A stretch of DNA of 18,134 nucleotides, from assembly GCA_900540005.1 (NCBI GenBank), contig UQEM01000043.1, positions 1 through 18,134 on the forward strand. Reading direction: 5' to 3'. The notes beneath the pieces are model-generated. The model was not told the origin of the DNA and did no database searches. It worked only from the letters and a program-made list of their open reading frames with translations. A program made the position numbers and the translations under genes. The DNA is from an uncultured Ruminococcus sp. Lineage in GTDB: Bacteria > Bacillota > Clostridia > Oscillospirales > Ruminococcaceae. Numbering within the stretch: the stretch's first letter is position 1; every line of letters starts with the position of its first letter. Positions 1 through 7,132 of this stretch are shown piece by piece.

Positions 1-53
1 AAAGATGCGTTGTTAGGCTTAGTGTCAACACGACCTAGATTATAATGCATAAT
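1..53. other. Left edge, no gene recognised
   Basis: I see no coding region here. A TATAAT lies on the plus strand at 41-46 without a matching upstream -35 box. A TTGACA lies on the minus strand at 28-23, but its -10 position would fall outside the window, so no promoter can be claimed. Confidence 0.4.
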
Positions 54-83
54 AAAAAACTCTCCGCAAGGAGAGTTTTTTAT
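54..83 (-). terminator. Intrinsic terminator of the amtB-pyrG-glnN operon
   Basis: A perfect 12-bp stem pairs 54-65 with 70-81 around a GCAA tetraloop (66-69). The inner half of the stem is CTCTCC/GGAGAG. The outer half is an A6 run facing a T6 run, so a U-tract follows the hairpin on either strand and it could work in both directions. It lies about 40 bp beyond the glnN stop codon and is the only terminator after that gene. Confidence 0.88.
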
Positions 84-121
84 TTCTGGAGGTTTCAATG
101 GTTGCTGTATAATTTTCTATA

Positions 122-2209
122 TCAAACTCCGAAGAGAAGTTTGTCATAAGCGGGGAAGGGCCAGTAGGATTCAGCGGTGAGACCCTCTGCCTTATCAGCA
201 AATGCTCTGAGCTTTTCCATAGCAGGGATAACTGTATCTCTTACGAATTCCGAAGCTGTAAGGATAACATCGATTCCCTTGAGCTCGCTTACTGCCGCTT
301 CAAGCTCTGTTGTAGCCGAGTCGATCTCATCAACGATCTCGGAGAGCTTTTCAATGATTCTTGTTTCATAGCCGCACTCAACTGAAGCAACGCTCTTCTT
401 TACAGCCACATCAGAAGCTGTATCTGCTGCGAACTTTGCGATTGCAGGGAGAATCTCCTTGCGCGACATATCGATCATTGTAAGAGCCTCGATGTTTACC
501 TGCTTGATGTAGTTGTCAAGCATGATGTCACGGCGTGAGTAGATCTCGGTTTCTGTAAAGATTCCGTGAGAAGTGAGCATATCAATGTTCTTCTTGTCGC
601 ATATTTTCGGCATAGCGTCAGGAGTTGTCTTGAGGTTGAGGAGTCCTCTCTTTTCAGCCTCAGCGATCCACTTGTCGTCGTAGCCGTTGCCGTTGAAGAT
701 GATTCTCTTGTGATCCTTGATAGTTCTCTTGATAAGAGCGTGGAGTGCTGTGTTGAAGTCCTCAGCTCCCTCAAGTTCGTCAGCAAACTGCTTGAGCGAT
801 TCAGCAACTGCTGCGTTGAGGTGAATGTTTGCGCAGGAAATGCTGTTTGAAGAACCGAGCATACGGAACTCAAACTTGTTGCCTGTGAAAGCGAAAGGTG
901 AAGTTCTGTTTCTGTCGGTAGTGTCCTTGCTGAACTGCGGCAGAACGTCAACGCCAAGCTTCATCTTCTCCTTTGCAGTACCGCCGTAAGGAGTATCGTT
1001 TTCGATAGCTTCAAGAACTGCTGTAAGTTCATCGCCGAGGAAGATAGAGATAACTGCGGGGGGAGCTTCGTTTGCACCGAGACGGTGGTCGTTGCCTGCG
1101 GTTGCAACAGAAAGACGAAGAAGATCCTGATAATCGTCAACAGCCTTGATAACGGCTGCAAGGAACAGCAGGAACTGAGCGTTCTCAGCAGGAGTTTCGC
1201 CGGGAGAAAGGAGGTTTACGCCCGTATCTGTCGAGATCGACCAGTTGTTGTGCTTACCTGAACCGTTTACGCCGGCAAAAGGCTTTTCATGAAGCAGGCA
1301 AACAAGTCCGTGACGGAGAGCAACTTTCTGCATTACTTCCATTGTAAGCTGGTTGTGGTCAGCAGCGATGTTTGTTGTCTTGTATATAGGTGCAAGCTCG
1401 TGCTGAGCGGGAGCAACTTCGTTATGCTTGGTCTTTGCAAGGATACCGAGCTTCCAGAGTTCAGCATCAAGGTCAGCCATGTACTCTGCAACTCTGGGCT
1501 TGATAGAACCGAAGTAGTGATCGGACATTTCCTGACCCTTAGGCGGTAAAGCTCCGAAAAGTGTTCTGCCTGTCATGATGAGGTCTTTTCTCTGCTTCCA
1601 GAGTTCACGGTCAACGAGGAAGTATTCCTGCTCAGGGCCAACGGAAGTTTTAACGCTCTTTACAGAATCGTTTCCGAAAAGATTAAGAACTCTGATAGCC
1701 TGCTTGTTAAGAGCTTCCATAGAACGAAGGAGCGGAACTTTTTTATCGAGTGCTTCACCTGTGTATGAGCAGAATGCTGTCGGAATGTAGAGCGAGCCGT
1801 CCTTGATGAAAGCATATGAGGTAGGATCCCATGCCGTATAGCCTCTTGCCTCGAAAGTAGCGCGGATTCCGCCTGAAGGGAATGAGGAAGCATCAGGTTC
1901 GCCCTTTACGAGCTCCTTGCCCGAGAATTCCATGATAACTCTACCATCAGGTGCGGGGGAGATAAAGCTGTCGTGCTTCTCGGCTGTAACGCCTGTCATA
2001 GGCTGGAACCAATGTGTGTAGTGGGTCGCGCCCTTTGAGATAGCCCAGTCCTTCATGGCAGCCGCAACTTCATTTGCAACGGAAATGTCAAGCGGAGTGC
2101 CTCTGTCAATAGTTCTCTTGAGGCTCTTGTAAACCTTTTCCGAGAGAGTAGCCTTCATTACTCTGTCATCGAATACCATTGAGCCAAAAAAATCAGTAAC
2201 CTTTTCCAT
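122..2209 (-). CDS. glnN: Type III glutamine synthetase GlnN
   Basis: Makes glutamine from glutamate, ammonia and ATP in the cytoplasm. The 695 aa length and overall layout fit the type III (GlnN) family of Bacteroidetes, cyanobacteria and ruminococci; type I enzymes are about 440-470 aa. Catalytic motifs are intact: the metal-binding ExE in GPEQEYF (residues 193 and 195), [10 protein letters not shown] (262-271), VNGSGKH with the active-site His at 320, GANEAPP (378-384), the DRNR arginines (433, 435) and EFRM (447-450). Start: ATG at 2209 has GGAGG 7 nt upstream, and that site lies in the 18-bp gap after pyrG, so the two genes are cotranscribed and probably translationally linked. This is the only clearly competent glutamine synthetase in the window. 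Regulation would come through the amtB leader far upstream. Confidence 0.97.
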   Translation of the reverse strand: MEKVTDFFGSMVFDDRVMKATLSEKVYKSLKRTIDRGTPLDISVANEVAAAMKDWAISKGATHYTHWFQPMTGVTAEKHDSFISPAPDGRVIMEFSGKELVKGEPDASSFPSGGIRATFEARGYTAWDPTSYAFIKDGSLYIPTAFCSYTGEALDKKVPLLRSMEALNKQAIRVLNLFGNDSVKSVKTSVGPEQEYFLVDRELWKQRKDLIMTGRTLFGALPPKGQEMSDHYFGSIKPRVAEYMADLDAELWKLGILAKTKHNEVAPAQHELAPIYKTTNIAADHNQLTMEVMQKVALRHGLVCLLHEKPFAGVNGSGKHNNWSISTDTGVNLLSPGETPAENAQFLLFLAAVIKAVDDYQDLLRLSVATAGNDHRLGANEAPPAVISIFLGDELTAVLEAIENDTPYGGTAKEKMKLGVDVLPQFSKDTTDRNRTSPFAFTGNKFEFRMLGSSNSISCANIHLNAAVAESLKQFADELEGAEDFNTALHALIKRTIKDHKRIIFNGNGYDDKWIAEAEKRGLLNLKTTPDAMPKICDKKNIDMLTSHGIFTETEIYSRRDIMLDNYIKQVNIEALTMIDMSRKEILPAIAKFAADTASDVAVKKSVASVECGYETRIIEKLSEIVDEIDSATTELEAAVSELKGIDVILTASEFVRDTVIPAMEKLRAFADKAEGLTAESYWPFPAYDKLLFGV

Positions 2210-2227
2210 AATAATACCTCCGTTAAA

Positions 2228-3838
<1,611 letters not shown>

Positions 3839-3866
3839 TTAAAATAAACTTGCCGAAATCGCAGGC

Positions 3867-3893
3867 GCACCGCACAGTTCCCCTGTGCGGCAC
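3867..3893 (-). other. Intercistronic hairpin between amtB-glnK and pyrG
   Basis: In the minus-strand RNA, an 8-bp perfect stem (CCGCACAG/CTGTGCGG) extends to 11 bp with two G-U pairs around a 5-nt loop. The next bases toward pyrG are GC-rich with no U-tract, so it does not look like an intrinsic terminator. A role in mRNA processing, stability or setting relative expression is possible. The loop has five bases, so it is not an ANTAR-type hexaloop. Confidence 0.6.
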
Positions 3894-3905
3894 ACCGAAG
3901 GAGAC

Positions 3906-5708
3906 TTAATCCTTATCCATATCCTGGAGAGCGTCATAGCCCTCTTCACCTGTACGGATCTTGATAACGTTTTCTATATCGTAAATGAATATCTTACCGT
4001 CACCGTAATGTCCTGTATATAGAGCAGCCTTTGTAGCACTGATTACCCTTTCAACGGGAACAGCACATACTGCGATTTCAGCTTTAAGCTTGGGGAGAAG
4101 GTTCATTTCTACACTTGTACCACGGTAGTAGTTTGTCTGACCGCTCTGCATACCGCAGCCCATGACGTTTGTAACCGTAATACCTGTAATATCGATTTTT
4201 TCCATTGCCTGTATGAAGTCCTGAAGTTTCTGCTGCTTGAAGATAACAACTACCTTAGTCATCTTGGGAGTGCCGCCTACTGAAGGAGCAACGTAGCTCT
4301 CTACCTCAACAGCCTTCTCTACGGGAACCTTTGCAACAGGTGAGTTCTGAGCTTTCTTTACGCTCTTAGCATCGTCCTTTGTGTAGCCGAGAACTGAAGC
4401 ATCGGACATTGAAGGAGCGAAGTCTGCGTAAGAGGAAACAAGACCGTGTTCTGTAATATCGAGACCGATGACCTCTTCCTGCTCGGAAGCTCTCAGACCA
4501 ATAGTGTGCTTGATAATAAGGAATGTAATTGTGATAGTGATAGCAGCCCATGAAGCAACGCTTACGAAGCCGAGGAGCTGGAGACCAAGCTGCTCAAAGC
4601 CGCCGCCGTAGAAAAGACCTTCAGCCTTGATACCGCCTGATTCAAGCTGGATAGCATAACCGGGAGCGGATTCTGTTGCGAAAAGACCAACTGCGATAGT
4701 ACCCCAGATACCGTTCATCATGTGAACTGCAACTGCACCAACGGGGTCGTCGATGTGGAGTTTGTAATCGAGAAGCCAAACGCCGAAGCAAACGAGGAGA
4801 CCTGAAACAATACCAACAATGAAAGCACCTGCGCAGTCCATTACATCACATCCTGCTGTGATACCAACAAGACCTGCGAGTGAAGCGTTAAGACACATTG
4901 AAACATCGGGCTTGCCATACTTGATCCATGTGAAGATCATGCAGGTTACAGTAGCAACTGCGGGAGCAACTGTAGTTGTGAGGAAGATAGAATCGAGCTG
5001 AGCAACGCTTGAAGCAGCAGCAGGGTTGAATCCGTACCAACCGAACCAAAGAATGAAGCAGCCGAGTGCACCGATCGTGAGGTTGTGTCCGGGAATAGCG
5101 TTTACCTTGATCTCGCCGTCTTTTGTTTTTGTGAACTTGCCAATACGCGGGCCAACGAGTTTAGCACCGATAATAGCGCAGATACCGCCAACCATGTGGA
5201 TAGCACATGAACCCGAAAGATCGTGGAAGCCCATCTGAGCAAGCCAGCCGCCGCCCCAGATCCAGTGTGCCTCGATCGGGTAGATCAGCGCGCTGATAAC
5301 GCCCGAATAAACACAGTAGGAAAGGAACTTTGTACGCTCAGCCATAGCGCCTGAAACGATAGTAGCAGTCGTTGCGCAGAACACAAGGTTGAATACGAAC
5401 TGATCCCACGGGAAGTTGCTGTAGCTTGTGAAGATATCGAAACCGGGTTTACCGATGAGACCTACGAAGTCCTCACCGAGAAGAAGTCCGAAACCTATAA
5501 CTATGAACATTACTGTACCGATACAGAAGTCCATAAGATTTTTCATAATAATGTTGCCGGCGTTTTTGGCTCTTGTGAAGCCCGTTTCAACCATTGCGAA
5601 GCCGGCCTGCATAAAGAATACAAGCGCCACTGCGATCATAAACCATACACCAAATATAGTATCATTGGTGCTTGATGTTACCTGTTCAAGAATTGCATCA
5701 ATACTCAT
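3906..5708 (-). CDS. amtB: Ammonium channel with fused C-terminal PII (GlnK) domain
   Basis: A 600 aa membrane protein joining an AmtB channel (about 1-410) to a PII signal domain (about 482-595). Channel hallmarks are the pore twin histidines His171 (GSCAIHMVGG) and His329 (VAVHMMNGIWGT), Asp163 near the ammonium site, TATIVSGAMAER, and the conserved tail segment GLDITEHG (415-422). A linker of about 60 residues (roughly 423-481) leads to the PII domain, which has the T-loop entry GCGMQSGQ, the YYRG T-loop segment, TGHYGDGKIF (565-574) and IRTGE. The position matching the uridylylated Tyr51 of E. coli PII is Val533, so that modification is not expected. Start: ATG at 5708 has AAAGGAGG 8 nt upstream. 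The frame stays open 22 codons further up, but that extension reads through the leader terminator and RBS and is rejected. First gene of the amtB-pyrG-glnN operon. Confidence 0.95.
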   Translation of the reverse strand: MSIDAILEQVTSSTNDTIFGVWFMIAVALVFFMQAGFAMVETGFTRAKNAGNIIMKNLMDFCIGTVMFIVIGFGLLLGEDFVGLIGKPGFDIFTSYSNFPWDQFVFNLVFCATTATIVSGAMAERTKFLSYCVYSGVISALIYPIEAHWIWGGGWLAQMGFHDLSGSCAIHMVGGICAIIGAKLVGPRIGKFTKTKDGEIKVNAIPGHNLTIGALGCFILWFGWYGFNPAAASSVAQLDSIFLTTTVAPAVATVTCMIFTWIKYGKPDVSMCLNASLAGLVGITAGCDVMDCAGAFIVGIVSGLLVCFGVWLLDYKLHIDDPVGAVAVHMMNGIWGTIAVGLFATESAPGYAIQLESGGIKAEGLFYGGGFEQLGLQLLGFVSVASWAAITITITFLIIKHTIGLRASEQEEVIGLDITEHGLVSSYADFAPSMSDASVLGYTKDDAKSVKKAQNSPVAKVPVEKAVEVESYVAPSVGGTPKMTKVVVIFKQQKLQDFIQAMEKIDITGITVTNVMGCGMQSGQTNYYRGTSVEMNLLPKLKAEIAVCAVPVERVISATKAALYTGHYGDGKIFIYDIENVIKIRTGEEGYDALQDMDKD

Positions 5709-5716
5709 ATAAAAAA

Positions 5717-5724
5717 CCTCCTTT
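5717..5724 (-). promoter_or_regulatory. Ribosome binding site fixing the amtB-glnK start
   Basis: AAAGGAGG on the minus strand ends 8 nt before the ATG at 5708. It decides against the longer in-frame start at 5774, which has no such site and lies inside the terminator hairpin. Confidence 0.88.
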
Positions 5725-5734
5725 GAAATACAGC

Positions 5735-5776
5735 AAAACAAAGAGGGTGTACGATGCCCACAGGCATCATACACCC
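5735..5776 (-). terminator. Leader terminator T2 of amtB-glnK
   Basis: In the minus-strand RNA a 14-bp stem (5776-5763 with 5758-5745, one G-U pair) closes on a 4-nt loop and is followed by TCTTTGTTTT (5744-5735). The tail is U-rich but interrupted, so it may be a leaky terminator. Its 5' arm reuses the 3' arm of the AATGGG hairpin, so only one of the two can form. This matches the known ANTAR antitermination design. Confidence 0.75.
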
Positions 5777-5787
5777 CATTGTGTATG
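5768..5787 (-). promoter_or_regulatory. ANTAR-type hexaloop hairpin in the amtB leader
   Basis: In the minus-strand RNA, CATACAC and GTGTATG form a perfect 7-bp stem around the six-base loop AATGGG (5780-5775). ANTAR proteins such as EutV and NasR bind hairpins with a hexaloop whose first base is A and fourth is G, and this loop fits. The 3' arm and last loop bases are shared with terminator T2. The loop is nearly identical to AATGGC in the gltB leader. Confidence 0.78.
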
Positions 5788-5806
5788 GAATAAAGCGCTT
5801 ATACCC

Positions 5807-5827
5807 GAGCCGTTTTTTCATCGGCTC
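5807..5827 (-). other. Middle hairpin of the amtB leader
   Basis: GAGCCG and CGGCTC pair in the minus-strand RNA around a 9-nt A-rich loop. The A-run of the loop (5818-5813) could instead pair with the U-tract of terminator T1, which would be a competing fold. It is not a hexaloop, so it is not called as an ANTAR site. Confidence 0.5.
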
Positions 5828-5867
5828 AAAAAAATAGGGAGCTACAGACTTATCGTCCGCAGCTCCC
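5828..5867 (-). terminator. Leader terminator T1 of amtB-glnK
   Basis: A fully paired 13-bp stem in the minus-strand RNA (5867-5855 with 5849-5837, two G-U pairs, loop GATAA) is followed by TATTTTTTT (5836-5828). It is the stronger terminator of this leader and starts about 10 nt from the predicted transcription start, so most transcripts should stop here unless it is prevented from folding. Confidence 0.85.
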
Positions 5868-5873
5868 TTGCTG
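5860..5873 (-). promoter_or_regulatory. Possible first ANTAR hairpin (loop AAGGGA) in the amtB leader
   Basis: CAGC and GCTG form a 4-bp stem around the six-base loop AAGGGA (5869-5864), with A first and G fourth. The 3' arm and part of the loop are also the 5' arm of terminator T1. The stem is short and would not convince alone. The same arrangement, with loop AAGGAC, sits at the same place in the gltB leader. Confidence 0.5.
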
Positions 5874-5884
5874 TTTACAATGAC

Positions 5885-5913
5885 AGTATATACCAAAAAT
5901 CAGATTTTGTCAA
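5885..5913 (-). promoter_or_regulatory. Sigma-A promoter of the amtB-pyrG-glnN operon
   Basis: On the minus strand TTGACA (5913-5908) and TATACT (5890-5885) are separated by exactly 17 bp. Transcription should start near 5878. The -35 box lies inside an 11-mer, ACCTCTTGACA, that is repeated exactly at the gltB promoter. Confidence 0.88.
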
Positions 5914-5982
5914 GAGGTTTTTTTGAATTTGTCGAATATAATAGTTTTTAGCAGTTTTGAACAAGAAAACTTGTTACTGATT

Positions 5983-6024
5983 GCGCAATGTACAATGAAA
6001 AGAGCCGTACTTTGTGCATTGTGC
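5983..6024. repeat. Inverted repeat of CAATG-rich arms
   Basis: Arms 5983-5995 and 6012-6024 pair over 13 bp in RNA with two G-U pairs, around a 16-nt loop. The arms are built from CAATGTACAA and TTGTGCATTG. Such CAATGCACAATG-like sequence often occurs as dispersed extragenic repeats in Firmicutes, but only one copy is in this window, so repeat status is unproven. Confidence 0.4.
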
Positions 6025-6146
6025 GGAAAGATTTTACCTCGTGCAACGATTCGCCGCGTAAATGCCACTATGTATATAGAAAACGAACATGAAAGAACAG
6101 AATTATATAAAACGCGGTGAGAAAATCTGTTCGCTTTGCAAATTGA

Positions 6147-6175
6147 TTTATTATGTAAAGAGGTTATGTTATAAT
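6147..6175 (+). promoter_or_regulatory. Probable promoter of the lipoprotein gene
   Basis: A perfect TATAAT at 6170-6175 is preceded by TGT, making an extended -10 element. At 17 bp upstream there is only a weak -35 (TTTATT, 6147-6152). This would give a 5' UTR of about 75 nt before the ATG at 6256. Confidence 0.6.
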
Positions 6176-6255
6176 AAGTAGGATGTATTAGAATTAGTTT
6201 ATTGGCTGTGTTTGATTGGGAGGATACAATAGCATTATCTAAAGGAGGAGATGTT

Positions 6256-6948
6256 ATGAATAAAATTATTGTATTTATTACTTGCGCAATGCTCTGTTTT
6301 TCAGCGTTTTCGTGCGGAGATATCGAAGCAAAAAATGAAAAAACTGCCCAGAAAGGTTCTGACGAAATGCTTGACAGCGGCATTTTGCCTGAATATGAAA
6401 CAGACGAGGAACTTGTGAGCGGACTTATAGGTTCGGCAGAAGCAATTGCTTGTGAACCATATTTACAGAGTGCTGCGTTTAGATCATATTTTAGTGATTA
6501 TTATGAGAGATATCCCGATGCCTACGCAGCAGCTCCGATAAATGTAGCTGCGATCAGCAAGGAAGAAAAGGGGATATACCGTGTAAATCTCTGGTATGTT
6601 CCTGTTGTGAGTGATGGAAAGTGTAGAGGGATAATCGGCATAGACTGTCGTAAAGGTGAACCCACAATGGAGTCCTATGCTTCTACCGGATTTCTTTGCA
6701 GTGGAATGAATACGATAACCGAGACAGGTAGCGTTGTAATTTTCACGCTTGGCGGAGCTTTCTACGGAATGTACAGCGATAATACGGTAGTTACCCTTTC
6801 CGACCCGACGGATAGCGTATATGATGGAAGTTTCACGTTTGATGAGCTGGATCAGGGATATAATTTTGTGCCTCAGAACTGGGCTGAAACTGTAGCATAT
6901 AAGCCTGAATCAGAAAGTGAGTTAGATGTTTCGTCGCTTAAATGGTAA
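6256..6948 (+). CDS. Putative lipoprotein of unknown function
   Basis: I do not recognise this 230 aa protein. The N-terminus (MNK, then a hydrophobic run to residue 19) looks like a signal peptide ending in AFSC, with Cys20 as the likely lipidation site. The lipobox has Ala rather than the usual Leu at -3, so lipidation is probable rather than certain. The mature part is acidic, with YFSDYYERYPDAYAAAP and later beta-rich, Gly-rich segments, and no catalytic motif I can name. Start: ATG at 6256 has AAAGGAGG (6241-6248) 7 nt upstream; the frame extends 18 codons further up, but that part reads through the RBS and is rejected. Codon use is more AT-rich than the nitrogen genes on either side, and it interrupts two nitrogen operons, which hints at separate acquisition. 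No clear terminator follows it. Confidence 0.8.
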   Translation: MNKIIVFITCAMLCFSAFSCGDIEAKNEKTAQKGSDEMLDSGILPEYETDEELVSGLIGSAEAIACEPYLQSAAFRSYFSDYYERYPDAYAAAPINVAAISKEEKGIYRVNLWYVPVVSDGKCRGIIGIDCRKGEPTMESYASTGFLCSGMNTITETGSVVIFTLGGAFYGMYSDNTVVTLSDPTDSVYDGSFTFDELDQGYNFVPQNWAETVAYKPESESELDVSSLKW

Positions 6949-6964
6949 AATTTGACTATAAAAA

Positions 6965-6979
6965 TGTATAAAATATACA
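6965..6979. repeat. Small AT palindrome upstream of the gltB promoter
   Basis: TGTATA and TATACA flank AAA, a perfect 6-bp inverted repeat ending 17 bp before the gltB -35 box. It could be a protein binding site or chance in AT-rich DNA. No matching copy is seen beside the amtB promoter. Confidence 0.3.
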
Positions 6980-6995
6980 AATCTAAACATACCTC

Positions 6996-7024
6996 TTGAC
7001 ATTTTAGACGTAAAGTGCTAATAT
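6996..7024 (+). promoter_or_regulatory. Sigma-A promoter of the gltB operon
   Basis: TTGACA (6996-7001) and TAATAT (7019-7024) are separated by exactly 17 bp. Transcription should start near 7031. The -35 lies within ACCTCTTGACA (6991-7001), the same 11-mer as at the amtB promoter. Confidence 0.88.
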
Positions 7025-7031
7025 ATTCTAA

Positions 7032-7045
7032 GAACAAGGACGTTC
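7032..7045 (+). promoter_or_regulatory. Possible first ANTAR hairpin (loop AAGGAC) in the gltB leader
   Basis: GAAC and GTTC form a 4-bp stem around the six-base loop AAGGAC (7036-7041), with A first and G fourth. It would lie at the extreme 5' end of the transcript. Its 3' arm is part of the 5' arm of the following terminator, so the two folds exclude each other. It mirrors the AAGGGA hairpin of the amtB leader. Confidence 0.55.
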
Positions 7046-7084
7046 ATGACAGACTTACTGCCTGTTATGAACGCCTTTTTTATT
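7038..7084 (+). terminator. Leader terminator in front of gltB
   Basis: A 12-bp stem (7041-7052 with 7062-7073, one G-U pair) closes on a 9-nt loop. Two outer G-C pairs (7038-7039 with 7074-7075) form across one bulged A, then six T residues follow (7076-7081). It begins within about 10 nt of the predicted start of transcription and about 50 nt before the gltB ATG, so it should attenuate the whole gltB operon. It could also end transcripts from the lipoprotein gene. Confidence 0.87.
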
Positions 7085-7088
7085 TAGA

Positions 7089-7114
7089 GATACCGTTCAA
7101 TGGCGAGCGGTATC
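7089..7114 (+). promoter_or_regulatory. ANTAR-type hexaloop hairpin in the gltB leader
   Basis: A 10-bp stem (7089-7098 with 7105-7114, one G-U pair) carries the six-base loop AATGGC (7099-7104), with A first and G fourth as in known ANTAR target RNAs. The loop differs only at its last base from the amtB-leader loop AATGGG. It lies after the terminator and directly before the GGAAAGG that is the likely gltB ribosome binding site, so an effect on translation is also possible. Confidence 0.75.
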
Positions 7115-7132
7115 GGAAAGGCGTGACACAAT

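Larger units (their letters stand above)
5914..6255. other. AT-rich intergenic region between divergent units
   Basis: No convincing gene in these 342 bp. It holds upstream DNA of the amtB promoter, a small palindrome AACAAG-AAAA-CTTGTT (5960-5975) that could be an operator, a 13-bp inverted repeat (5983-6024), the probable promoter of the lipoprotein gene (6147-6175) and its RBS. Short open frames on both strands lack ribosome binding sites or run antisense into the lipoprotein gene. Confidence 0.6.

Noticed and set aside
1..28. Minus-strand promoter from TTGACA at 28-23
   Set aside because: The -10 box would fall at or beyond the window edge, so it cannot be assessed.
3867..3893. Terminator between amtB-glnK and pyrG
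   Set aside because: The hairpin is strong but is followed by GC-rich sequence with no U-tract, and pyrG has no promoter of its own.
5709..5774. 22-codon N-terminal extension of amtB-glnK
   Set aside because: It would translate through terminator hairpin T2 and the ribosome binding site. The ATG at 5708 has a near-perfect AAAGGAGG and gives the expected channel N-terminus.
5705..5896. Minus-strand 63-codon frame through the amtB leader, considered as a leader peptide
   Set aside because: Its start lies upstream of the predicted transcription start, inside the promoter, and no ribosome site is seen. It carries no run of a single regulatory codon.
5923..6120. Plus-strand 65-codon frame starting at TTG
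   Set aside because: No ribosome binding site; it crosses the palindromes and has no convincing protein character.
5910..6383. Minus-strand 157-codon frame
   Set aside because: It overlaps the lipoprotein gene antisense and runs across the intergenic repeats. There is no ribosome site or recognisable protein.
7032..7123. Glutamine (glnA-type) riboswitch before gltB
   Set aside because: A CGTTCA resembles part of that aptamer, but the conserved GGACGGAAGUAGG-like core is absent and CGTTCA is explained by the terminator stem.
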